Origin: Bactericera cockerelli
Taxonomy: Eukaryota > Arthropoda > Insecta > Hemiptera > Triozidae
Direction: 5' to 3'
Assembly: GCA_024516035.1 (NCBI GenBank)
Contig: CM044958.1
Location: 30,054,355 to 30,118,354 of the forward strand
DNA length: 64,000 bases
Shown here one piece after another: positions 23,247 through 36,080 of the stretch. The translations under genes were made by a program, and so were the position numbers. Every line of letters starts with the position of its first letter. Within the stretch, counting starts at the first letter, position 1. The notes below the pieces were generated by a model. That model saw nothing but the letters and a program-made list of their open reading frames with translations. It was not told the origin of the DNA and made no database searches.

Positions 23247-26200
23247 TTAACTGTCTGAAAATTTGGGCGCTCTCTTCTCAACAAACGCAGACATTCCTTC
23301 CTTTCGATCAGCCTGTGAAAAAAAAGTTAACATAGATTATAAAATGATCAGGGAATAAATGAGTAAAATCAGAAAAAATATATCAGCACTATCGGCAGTC
23401 TCTGTAAACTTATCCTACCATCAACTAAACACTATTTAAATAATTAAAAAATCGAGAGTAACAAATGGTGATATGATCTGTTGCATATTTGCAGGGTCAT
23501 GTCTGCCTCTTTTGGGTTTTAAAAGTTTTTAAGATTTTCTTTTTTACTAATCTAATCTTCAGTTTTCAGAACCTTTTAAGGGAAATCAGTTTGAAAAAAC
23601 TTCTTATATACCTACTTATGCATAATTTATTCCGTTTCATTTCTTAAAAAAAAAAAAAAAATGTTTGATTTTATTTTAAACGAACTTTTCCAATATTTTG
23701 TTGTATAGGGAAAATGTAATGTGATATTTTCTGTGAGAGCTCTAAATACGTAATCGGGGGTGAATCTTGGATAATATGCACGAGCTTAGAATACATAATA
23801 AATATGTGTCCGCCAAAATTTGAATTCTTCATTGTTTTGTAGAATGGGTACACGACTTACTTGACTTGGAATTTTGAATGTACGATTTTCATGACTGTGT
23901 TATTTAAAGTTATTATATTCTGTTGAAATGTTAAATTCTGATTAAATATTAAAAAAAGAATTAAACAGAACAGGTACGGAGCAAATTATGGGGTATTAAA
24001 TTAAAAAAAATAAGTACTCCTATGATTTCCAGAGCATACTGCATCCATCACCAGAGAAAATGTTTTCATGACTGGTATTTTTATAAGAGTTCCTTCTGTG
24101 TATAAAAAGTGAAAAGAAACTTACCGTGGCAAATGTTGCATAGAATGATTTCTTCTCGAATTTCAGTCCTTGTTGAAGGGTAGTCTCAAATGCTGTTGAA
24201 CAAAAATACATTGTATTAGGACTTCAAGTTTGGAAATTATCATTTGTTACTGTTATAACCATAGCCAGTGTGGCTGCAGCTGGAAGGAACCTGAACCACA
24301 TATTTATTTCTGTGTAGTACAACAGATATTGTACTTCATTGGGATTTTTACTTCAAGGGGATTTTAAGTGAATTTTTTTTTAAATGAAATGAAATAAATA
24401 AATTCCTTCCTTCCCATGTGTGATCAACCATTGTGAGAACTTGGGCTCTTTTGTCAGAACTTGGTCTTTTTCTTTATAAGTAACTAGCGGGCTGTCGCCC
24501 GCTTTGCGGGCCGAGGCATGGCCCGCAAAGCAAAAAATCTTTTTTCGCCAATGGCAGGTGTTGTAGGGGGAATTTCGAAAAATCCCGTCTTATTGCACAT
24601 CTAGACTATGAGACAAAGCTACCTACCAAATTTCAGCTCGCTAGGTATTACGGTTTGGGCTGTAGAGCGATGATCAGTCAGTGACTTTGACATTTATATA
24701 TTAAGATCAAACCCTTGGGAAAAGCCGGCCTGCTTTGTTAGGGTTGGCTAATCTGTTCTCTGTTTATGGTCCTTTAGTAAGACACTGGTCTTTTCCCTGT
24801 TTAATGTCGCCCAGCCAGACTGATTTTTTTTATTTAATACACAAAGGTAATTAAATTACAAAATGGATACATAGTGTTCTAAAATTACTGTTTTTAGAGT
24901 AGTAAATTTAAAATCAACCAATTTATGGAAGTACCAATAATAGATACTTTATAGTCATTATTTTGGCCTTTTGATATTATGTATTTTTATTCATGTAGGG
25001 TGATCAATTTCAAGGAAATTGATTCCAATCAATTTAATCTAGCATTGTTCACAAATGGCATGACCACTGGAACAAACAAAATTTTGACAAATAATGTAGA
25101 TACATACGAAATGTACCATAAACTTCAGTTTTACAATTATTTCTATTTCTTTTTCCAGTGGATTATTTTTTCCATTAAATTTATTCAACTATAGACCATG
25201 ATATTCTATATAAAAAAAACTCACCAATGTTTACAGCCTCCTTCACTTGGGTCACTATGAGTGGGGAGTGTTCTCCAATCTTCTCTGCCAGTTTTATTGT
25301 CTCCTCTAGCAGTTTCTCAGGGGGGAAGATCTTGCTAACAACTCCTGCAAAAGTGTAATACAAATACTTTAGTTTACAGATCAGTGAAGTTATTTTTTCA
25401 AGTATATAGTATAAAAGTAAGTTTTTTTCAAGTATAAAAGTAAGTTTTTTTGTTTCAATGGGTTAGTTTTTTCAATCCACCTACCTATCTCTTTGGCCTC
25501 TTGAGCAGTGAACTGATTTCCAGTCAGACAAATTTCCATAGCATTTGATTTCCCTGCAGCTCTTGTCAGTCTTTGAGTGCCTCCAGCTCCAGGCATGGTT
25601 CCAATGATGATCTCTGGCTGTCCAAACCTTGCCTTCTCTCCTGCATAGATGATGTCACACATCATTGCCAGTTCACAACCTCCTCCAAGCTACAATCAAA
25701 TGGATAAACATTTGAACTGTGTTAAACATAAATGTTGGTCACAATAAACATTGAATACCAAAGTCCATGAGGTACTATGTGGAAGTACATGGTGTTAAGT
25801 TTAGGTACCTACCTAAACTAAACACCAAGTCTGTAGTCAAGCAATAAAATGTTGTAAAGTTCCTTTTAAATTAAAATGAGAAGATTTTTTTGAAGCTATC
25901 CTTCAGCACTTACAGCATAACCATTTACAGCAGCAATAACTGGTTTCTTTGCCTTGGAAATAAGATCCCAGTGTTCAAGCAGGCCAGTCTTAACATTGGC
26001 AGCATACGTCTGGTTGAGCATTTCTTTGATGTCAGCACCTGCTGCAAAAGCTTTTTCACTTCCAGTGATGACAATGGCTGCAACACTACTGTCCTGATCA
26101 AACTGTTGAACTGCGGCAGCTACATCAGAGACCAATGCATCACAAAGAGCATTGAGAGACTTGGGCCTGTTTAGTTGAACAAGACCAACATTTTTGTTCT

Positions 26201-26819
26201 TTCCTACTTTTTCAGCAATAATGTTTTCATACTCTGAAACAGTCAATTTCATTTCATTACAGTGCCACTAATACAAATACCTGCTCATTCATAAGTACAT
26301 GTTCTGACCATGCAGTCAATTTATTAAAAGACATTAAAAAACACACCTGTTGTAATTTGTAGATATTTATTATTTGAAGACAAAGTTTTTTTAGGTGGAT
26401 AAATGGAATTAAGGCTGTCATATATTATATATTTTCATTAATATTATGGATCTACTTTGTTATACCTATACTTTGGGTAACTGCTTTAATGAAATAGGGA
26501 ATAGCTAGTGTCAATTTGAAGTTACACTAATTCCTGTATGATTGGTGAAGTCTCACAACATCCATATTCTTGATTTAATGTGTCTATTTTCAGACCAACC
26601 CAGGTTAAGTGAGGTAATGTGTGTAACTTTTGATAGTTTGTGAGTTACCTATCAATGAATGGTAAAACCCCCTTTTCAAATAATTCAGAGATTAAGGAAA
26701 ATAAGAAGATACTTACGAACTGTGCTCATAAATTTGATTGAGTACAATTGAACTGGTTTAATACTAGAGGAGCCATTGATAAGGTTCTTCAGAAGAGAAC
26801 TTGCAAATACTTTGTTCAT
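23247..26819 (-). CDS. ECHS1: enoyl-CoA hydratase, short chain, mitochondrial (ECHS1)
   Basis: Six exons join in frame: 26819-26717, 26233-25914, 25689-25485, 25344-25225, 24192-24125 and 23312-23247 (882 nt, 293 aa), all GT-AG. The N-terminus ([20 protein letters not shown]) is a mitochondrial targeting sequence. The crotonase fold follows. [12 protein letters not shown] and [20 protein letters not shown] form the oxyanion hole and CoA pocket. [20 protein letters not shown] supplies the two catalytic glutamates (QPE and PGAGG context; the first lies in the CEL segment). The protein ends [11 protein letters not shown], one turn from the vertebrate end. It catalyses hydration of trans-2-enoyl-CoA in mitochondrial beta-oxidation and valine breakdown. 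Length matches the usual ~290 aa. The start is 885 bp from the divergent eIF4A3. Confidence 0.97.
24255..24840 (+). repeat. composite repeat: F family interrupted by G family
   Basis: The F part 'gtggctgcagctggaagg ... ttctttataagtaa' is followed by a G element (24485-24705, 'ctagcgggctgtcgcccgct ... ttatatattaaga'). F then continues with 'aacccttgggaaa' and 'ggctaatctgttctctgttt'. The same F-G-F order occurs at 46508-46930, while 57221-57460 and 57660-57985 have F without G. Lies in ECHS1 intron 4. Confidence 0.75.
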
Positions 26820-27703
26820 GGTTAAATAGAGAAATAATTAATTCTATGTAAATTTTAGTGAGACCCGTTGAAGGATTATAAGAAAGAAACTAGCACTGAT
26901 GAGAAATAATTCACCATACAAAGAAGATAGTAGTTGGGTACTGTAACTCAGTCTAGGAAACAAGTGATAAAGTAGATGAAAACAAAACTTAGATAAGATA
27001 ATTGTTATTCAATTCTGTATTTTGTATAAATCCGTTTAAGGTAATATGGTTCAAAGTCCGCGATGTTCCATGAATAGTTAAAGCATGAACTCTCTTGCTT
27101 TAAACAAGCTAGCTAGGTACCTACTGGCTTATCAGTCGGTGTTTTTCTCTGATAAGAATGATAATTAAATTTTCGAGACAATCTTATCAATGAAATTTGA
27201 AAATCTCCCGCTTTAACACCTGTTGTGATAAGGGCAGTTTAAAAAGAAAATGGAGGTCTTCCTTATTCACGTAGACTGCCCATGCGGTGTTTGTTTTGAT
27301 TTCTTAAATTTTGTGTTTTCACCAATCACCGGAATATTGGTGGTTTTCTACTGTACAAGAAAATAACAGAACACTAGCTCAGATAGGATAATTCATATAA
27401 CTACTATCACGCGCCGCAATTTTTCATGTGCGGGATATATTTTTCCTTCCTAAATGAACATTTTCTAGTTTTCTCAATTAAAAAAAACCTCAATACAAAT
27501 ACAAAACGCAAATCAAATATCAATTACTCTTTTTTCAATAATTTCAGTATCCAACTGCATTATTCTATAGTTAAATTCTTATATCTTGCGATTTGAACGT
27601 CCTGAAATCACATAAGCAATACTGTGCTTACTCTAATAGATTTTCCAATCAAACTTCAAAGTGATCTGTGACTGAATCACTTAGAAAGCACATATCCAGA
27701 AGC
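26820..27703. promoter_or_regulatory. ECHS1 / eIF4A3 divergent promoter region
   Basis: 884 bp separate the two start codons, which point away from each other. The stretch contains no repeat I recognise. Both 5' UTRs and any shared promoter must lie here. No TATA box or initiator was assigned with confidence. Confidence 0.55.
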
Positions 27704-30700
27704 ATGGCTGCAGGAGGCTCAAGGGTCCCCAAGAAGGTGATCCCTGAAGATTTATCCAATGTTGAGTTTGAGACCAGCGAAGATGTGGAGGTGGTGTCCA
27801 CCTTTGACACTATGGGCCTCAGAGAGGACTTGCTGCGAGGCATCTACGCGTATGGTAAGTGGTTGCTAATTTTGTCTGTTATTAGAATAGAACCTTGATT
27901 ATTAGTCAGAGGTTCTGCTACGTACCTAGTCACTGTCATAATATATCATACTGACCGGTGTCAGTGAGACCTATACTACTAACAGTATAGAACACTCACT
28001 TAGATCCTAGCACTATCAACATCTTGAATGCTCTTGCAGTACTTCATGGTACTTCCTTTTACATCCATAGCATTCTGGAAACAGAAAAAATCAGTTAGAT
28101 AATTTCTGCTCTAGATTTGGGTTAGTGGTCAATGTTCTCGACCACTTAGCCATGGAGGCTGGTGCTTGGTAAATGAAAACTAGGTCTTTGAATTTAGACC
28201 AATTTCAATGAAATTTTCATTATTATTTTATCATCAAATTTGTCAGGTAATCTCCAAAATTTCAATGTTGTACTCTAAAATTATTTGAATGTGAATTGTT
28301 TATTGTGTTGTGCCATTGAAAAAAATTCTTCTATTGCCTTCCTACTCTAAGTTGATTGATTATTTCTTATTTGCTATCTAAATTAAATTTAATTGAAATA
28401 TCTAATATTCTATTTTAAGGTTTTGAAAAGCCATCAGCCATCCAGCAGCGGTCCATCAAACCCATTGTCAAGGGACGTGATGTCATTGCCCAGGCTCAGT
28501 CTGGTACTGGTAAAACTGCAACCTTCTCCATCTCCATCCTGCAGTCACTGGACACTCAGCTGAGGGAAACACAAGTCCTGTGTCTATCACCCACCAGGGA
28601 GTTGGCCGTACAAATTCAGAAGGTATTGTCACTTTTCAAGTCAATTTTTGCTTTTCCAATAGAAGCTTGTGATGTGGTAATGTGTGTGATATTATAGTTG
28701 TAATTTTAAAAATACTATTTGTTGCTTATTTTTTCTTGAAGTTTCAATGTATTCATTCTTCAATTTACATTATATCCTTCAAATTATTTTGAAAGAGTGG
28801 TACATATAACTAATGCCAAATTTATCTATGACAAGTAGTCCATGGGACTAACCTCTGTTTTGACATAAGGCTCTTAATTCATAGTTTAAAAATTTTAATT
28901 CCAATCCATCAGACTGATTGGGTTTGATCTCTTCTCAGAATGAAGTTCTTTAGTCAGAGAAGCAGTCTAGATTTTGTTCCTTTTGGAGCTACTCTGTAAA
29001 CAAAAAAATCAGTATTTAGTTGATTAGAGAATTCTCATATAATATCAAGATTTTTTTTTGAGAGTTGTGTGATTATCTAGTTATAGTTAATAATTATGTA
29101 CCCAATGAATTATATTTATGATTTTGTCCCAAAGGTTGTACTGGCCCTTGGAGATTTCATGAATGTCCAATGTCATGCTTGTATTGGAGGCACTAACTTG
29201 AGTGAGGACTTGCGTAAGCTAGACTACGGACAGCATGTGGTGTCAGGTACTCCTGGCAGAGTATTTGATATGATCCGGAGACGAGTCCTGAGGACTCGGA
29301 ACATTAAGATGCTGGTACTTGATGAGGCAGATGAGATGCTTAATAAGGGATTCAAGGAACAAATCTATGATGTGTACAGATACCTGCCTCCTGCCACACA
29401 GGTAAAAAACTTCAGATTTTTTTTGCTGAGATGCATGGGGTATATCAGAAAACAACAAAATAATAAATTATTCAAATCATGAAAATTTAATACAAAATTT
29501 GTAAAATAACCAATTTATGATAAAAAAATGTGTTTGTGGACACACATGTTACTTCATTAGATTGGTTTTAGTGTTCAGTCACAATTAGATAACATTTAGT
29601 ATTTGTTGTTCATATTTTACAGATGAGGATGTACTGAAAATTAGTATGTTTTTTTATATCTATAACATTATTTTATTCCCACTTCAGAGTGCTGAACTCA
29701 TGGGTTGGGAGTATATGATTTAATAATTTCCCTTATTTATAATACCTATATTACATCCATTGTACTTAAGACATTTGCATATGTAGGTACTAAATTTTTT
29801 TGATTAAAATTCATTTTGAAAGATTGATGGCCAGATGCTACTCACTTACTCAAAACTAATACATACTAAACATTTGATGATGTTAAAATTCTCCTTATGC
29901 TACTACCAGGTTGTCCTCATTTCCGCCACCCTCCCTCACGAAATCCTGGAGATGACCAGTAAATTCATGACAGACCCCATCCGCATCCTGGTGAAACGGT
30001 AAGCTTCAACCAAGCAATGTTTAGTGATTATACTCACCACAAAAAATTGTAAATTTAAGTATGTACCAATACGTATTAGAATTCCTTGATATGTATACTC
30101 GATAAGTGGTGTTGCTTACACATTATCTTACTTGGGTCATTTTCATTTATCTTGGGCAATTGGATTTTTTCAAGTCATGAATGTTACCTTTTTCCTAAAC
30201 AATTTTTTAGGCTAAGAAGACTAAGACAAATACCTTTGAGCAAAAGCTTTCATTAAGAATATTTCTAGTCGCTACCTCTTCACACAAAATTACAAAAACT
30301 TAACGTACCAGGTAAATTTCATGACCACGGGTAACGTTCATGACGGTAACGTTCATGAGTAACACGCCACTAAAACAATCTTTTCTCAATAAAAGAATAT
30401 TCACTTTACAAAAAAAAAATATTTGATTGGAAAGAGGACATGCAGAACAATTAAAGAAATACATTATATATTAAAGAATCATTACAATTTATTTAAAAAA
30501 TCGCGTAACGTTCTTGTCAAAAAAAATTAGACCCACCATTGTCCCTCACTGTACTGCATCCAACATCCAACTGACAGGAAATTTCAAAACAAAAACAATG
30601 TCATCTGTAAGAAGCAAAATGGCGGCAACTGCTAGCTTCTCATTCTAAGGGTTTTTCAAAATGGTTTACATTTTTTTGGGGGTAACATTCATGACGGAGA

Positions 30701-33700
30701 TTTTTTTTTCTTTGTAGGGACACAACTTTACAGGTCTGTAGAATGAGGTGAACATTATTATTTTTATGAAAACTAATGGTCACATCCTAAATAAACTGTA
30801 TTTTTCTCATTTATATTGGATTTTGGTGAAAATAATGGGGAGAAATGCATTTTTTTCTATCAGACACAGTAAAATCTTAGACTAAGGGACACCTAAAATA
30901 TCATGAACGTTACTTACATAACTGGCAATTTTGAGTCTCCACATTAGTTTAGAAGACAATTTATTATTGTAATTTATAAAAAAAAATTGTTTCCTATGTG
31001 ATCAAATAGATTTTAGTCATATATCCCTATTATTTTCACATTTATTAAAGGAGAAAGGTTGCGGACTTGATATGCCCAAGATAAATGAAAATGACCCATT
31101 TAGTTTTTTCTTTTTCAATCATTAGGAATAGTTTATCCATCAGTACAGGTGGATAATTTTAATTTTTATCATTTTATTTTTAATTTGGGTTTAATGTTGC
31201 TTTCAACTGCATGGTCATATCACAATGGGGTTGTTACCCTCCATTTGCAGGAAATTCACAAACCTGCTACTCACATTAACCCCACCCAGCCTGGGTTCCA
31301 GTGACCACTGTTTTTGAAACATTTTTATTGAATAAACTTTCTTGTTGTTAGTTTGGGTTTAACTTTACTTTTATGTATGTACTAGCGGGCTGTCGCCCGC
31401 TTTGCGGGCCGAGGCATGGCCGTGAAAGCAAAAAATCCTTTTTCGCCAATGGCAGGTGTTGTAGTGGGAGTTTCGAAAAATCCCGTCTTATTGCACATCT
31501 AGACTATAAGACAAAGCTACCTACCAAATTTTAGCTTCCTAGGACTTACGGTTTGGGCTGTAGAGCAATGATCAGTCAGTGGTCAGTGTCTTTGACATTT
31601 ATATATTAAGATAGTCATGTAAAAAATTTTAGCTAAAAAAATGAACCTCACTAAACTATTTTTTGTGTCTTATTCCAGTGATGAGTTAACACTGGAAGGT
31701 ATCAAGCAGTTCTTTGTAGCCGTAGAGAGAGAGGAGTGGAAGTTTGACACCCTGTGTGACCTGTACGATACTTTGACTATTACTCAGGCAGTGATCTTCT
31801 GTAACACCAAGAGGAAGGTAATGATGGACTTCATTTTATTTATTACACTGGAGGTTTCCATTAATCCAGTGGTTGGTTCAGGTGCTGTTGTAATGTGGTC
31901 AAACTCTTAAATTATTGAGAAAAATCCATTGATCTGGTCTATTGTTTCTATTTTTTTCAAGTGGTCAAATTCTTGAATTATATAATTTATAGAGAAAAAA
32001 ATCCATGTACAGGGTGCGGCGCGGTAATGTCCCATTTTGAATCGCCCAGTGTGAAGCCGCACTTCTAATTAGCCAAGTTCAAACAAAGTTAGAAGATGCA
32101 CAAACTACTAATTTTTTCGATTCAATTTAGCTCTATTGTCAAAATGATTTTATCAAACAACAGAAAGCTTATTGCGTGGAGAGTTATTTTTCGAAAAATA
32201 AGTGTATCGTAGCAGTACAGCGGGAGTTTGATATTGCACACCAAACTGTAACTCGATCTGCATGGAGGGGGTTTTCATGAAGTTCCCTAGGGTTTTTGTC
32301 ACTCCAATAACGCATATTTTGTTTATTAACACAGCCAGAAATGTGAAAATGGGCTTCATCACTAAAGAAAACTATCGCATCTGGAAGTAAGGAGTCAATC
32401 AGGGTTTCACATGCATTTTGTCGTTGAATAAAGTCTCGCTCGAACAATTCCTGCACCACTACCATTTTGTAGGGATGAAAATGCAGTTCTTTATGAAGTA
32501 TCCTCCGCAATGAACGGTCTGATATGCCAAGAGCAGCAGCATGTTTGCGAGCTGAGCGCCTAGGTCACTGCATTATCGCCTCACGTACTCGTTCAAGGTT
32601 TTGGTGGGTTGACACAGGCTGTGTTAATAAACAAAATATGCGTTATTGGAGTGACAACAACCCTAGGGAACTTCATGAAAACCCCCTCCATGCAGATCGA
32701 GTTACAGTTAGGTGTGCAATGTCAAACTCCCGCTGTACTGCTACGATACACTTATTTTTCGAAAAATAACTCTCCACGCAAAAAGCTTTCTGTTGCTTTG
32801 ATAAAATTATTTTGACAACTGAGCTAAATTGAATCGAAAAAATTAGTAGTTTGTGCATCTTCTAACTTTGTTCGAACTTGGCTAATTAGAAGTGCGGCTT
32901 CACACTGGGCGATTCAAAATGGGACATTACCGCGCCGCACCCTGTATTAAGTTTGAAAGCATCACTACGCTAGAGCTAGCTAATTGGTTTCAAAATTAGA
33001 CCATTGCTTATTTTAAACCTAAGAGTTAATATTTTGTTCATAAATGTGCTTTGTAGGTTTTCTTTCCATGAGTGCTATAGAAATGGTATTGTACGTATGC
33101 ACTTCTGTTCTGATTTATATTAGTGTGAGCCTTTGTATGTATTAACTTGTGCTTTTGTTTGGTCCCAGGTGGATTGGTTGACAGAGAAGATGAGGGAGGC
33201 TAACTTCACTGTCAGCTCCATGCATGGAGACATGCCTCAGAAGGAGAGAGATGGCATCATGAAGGAGTTCAGATCAGGCACCAGGTAGATGAAATTTCGT
33301 TTATTAAAAAAATGAGAAAAAAAAAAAACATTATTCTGTGGGTCCTTGTTTATTATTATTTGTATCCGTGTAGAGACAGTGGTACAATGTCACAGTGACT
33401 TCAAAATGACACCACCCTATAATACATGGAAATAAAAACTTACCCCTGAATTTCTACTAATTGGCCCTCGGTCATTTGGATTATGTATAAATTTTGCCAT
33501 TATGTTCTTGATAGAATTCCTTCTTTGGCAACTAAACATCTGGTGGTTATAAGTCCAATTTTTCTAGGTGCAATGTGTTTAATCTTTTCTTCTTATAGTG
33601 TAATTATCATTGACCTCATTAGCTTGATCGACTAGACGGCAGACTTGTCACATGGAAATGGCTGGTTCGAGTCTCATGTACGTCAAAATTTTAGTAATGC

Positions 33701-36004
33701 GAGTTCGATTAATTGTTACATCACAATCGTGATTAACACAAACATGATAAAAAAATGAACCCACATCTTAATATGTATAATCGGGACAGTTGAAAAACTT
33801 ATTAAACTGCAAAACTTAACAAATATGATAACTCTACTAAACTGTTGACATAATTGGACTACTTGTCTTGCACTGAAAGTCTAAATAAAAAACTACTTCT
33901 ACTTATCTGTCCCCCACAGTCGAGTGCTAATCACCACAGACGTGTGGGCGCGCGGTATTGACGTGCAACAGGTGTCTCTGGTCATCAACTACGATCTGCC
34001 CAACAATCGTGAGCTCTACATTCACAGGTAACTTTCTTTATTGCTGTGTTACTATTGTGAACCATTTTCAGCATAAGTGGTTTTTTTTTTATGTCATATT
34101 TTACAATACATTATACATAAATTACTCTTTTTTCTACGTTTGACTGGGTCTCTTTCTTTAGTTCTCCTGATGTTGAAGTTAACACTCGTCTTTTCTCTGA
34201 ATTTATTAATAATGTCATAACTCTATTTGTCCCTTCAATTTCTGTAAAACGCGATTCATTTCCTTCATGGTATTCTTCCTACCTCAAATCACTGATCATC
34301 CAAAAGAAGTGTGCACATAGGATCTATAAGTCATCTCGGTCTTCTCATTCATATTCTATTTTCTCACGTCTTCGTACTCTCTTTAAGGATGAGTCCCATC
34401 GCTGTTATTCCTCATATATATCTCGTGTTGCTAGTAATATCAGGGAAGATCCGCGATACTTCTGGAAGTACAATAAGAACCTCCGTGGCGGTTCTAGTAT
34501 GCCCAAGGTGATGAGGTATAATGATATAGAATCCTCTTGTTCTAAGTCTTCTGCCGATTTATTTGCAAAACACTTCTCTTCTTCGTTTGCCAGTGTTCCT
34601 CTCTGTTCGCATCAGTTTTCCTATGTCTCGTCTGATCAGGTTTCATCTTGTGTCATTACCGTCGACTCAGTCCTTAGAAAACTCAAGTCCTTGAGTATTC
34701 ACAAAGGAATGGGTCCAGATGGAATCCCCCCAATCTTCCTCAAGTATTGCTGTTCTTCCTTAGCTTTTCCCTTATCTTTACTTTTCAATCAGTCTTTGTC
34801 CTCAGGTATATTTCCATCTCTTTGGAAGATTAGTTTTGTTTCGCCAGTTAATAAGAAAGATAATTCTCGTGACGATATTACTAATTATCGCCCCATTTCT
34901 ATCCTTTCTGCGATTCCTAAACTTTTTGAAGCTTTAGTTCTCGAGAATTTGTTTCCTCATTTCACACCTTTGATCGTTAACAATCAACACGGTTTTCTTC
35001 CTCGTAAATCGGTATCTACCAATCTTCTTTGCTATGTTGATTATATTTCTCGTCATATTCATGGATCTCAAGTTGATTCAATATACCTGGACTTGACAAA
35101 GGCCTTTGATAGGGTGAATCATAGGGTTCTTCTCGATAAACTTTCGGCATATGGCATATCTGGATCGTTATTTGATTGGTTTTCTAGTTATATTTCTGGT
35201 AGACACTGTGTAGTTCGTTTAGGTTCTTCTGTCTCTTCTTCTTTTCCTACCTCATCTGGAGTACCCCAAGGGTCCCATCTTGGACCTATTCTATTTTTAT
35301 TGTTTATTAATGATGTATTCCAATGTTTATCTCAGCATGATATTCAATTTCTACTCTTTTGTGACGACATAAAAATTTTCCGTCAAATTCGCTCTGCTGA
35401 CGACTTTGAAGTACTCCAGAATGCTTTGAATGATCTTATAACCTGGTTCGATTGTAATCTTCTGGAGGTAAATTCCGCTAAATGTAATGTTATTACTTTT
35501 TCGCGTACCAAGTTTCCTTACATCTTTAATTATTCACTCAAGTCATGTGTTGTTCCTCGATCTAACTGCGTCAGGGATCTTGGTGTACTTTTTGACTCAA
35601 GTTTATCTTTTAATCCTCACATAGACTCTATTTGTTCAAAAGCTTCTAAAATGTTAGGTTTCATTACACGTTCAACAAAAGATTTTCCAGATCATATGTC
35701 ATTTAAAATCTTGTATTGTTCTCTAGTTCGCAGTGTCTTGGAGTTTGCATCAACTATCTGGAACCCCACTTTCGCATTACATTCAGGCCGTATTGAAAAT
35801 ATACAACATAGAGCCCTCCGAACTTTGCGATTTAAAATAAGAGCTCCCGAACAAACATACTCTGATTTGGAAAAAAATCTCAACCTTCTTTCCCTTTCCT
35901 CCAGGAGAGAAATGTATGATTGTATCACCTTCTTTAGTATTCTAAACTCCAAAATTGACACACCTGATCTTCTTTCTGCAATCAATATCAACATTCCTTC
36001 TTAC

Positions 36005-36080
<76 letters not shown>

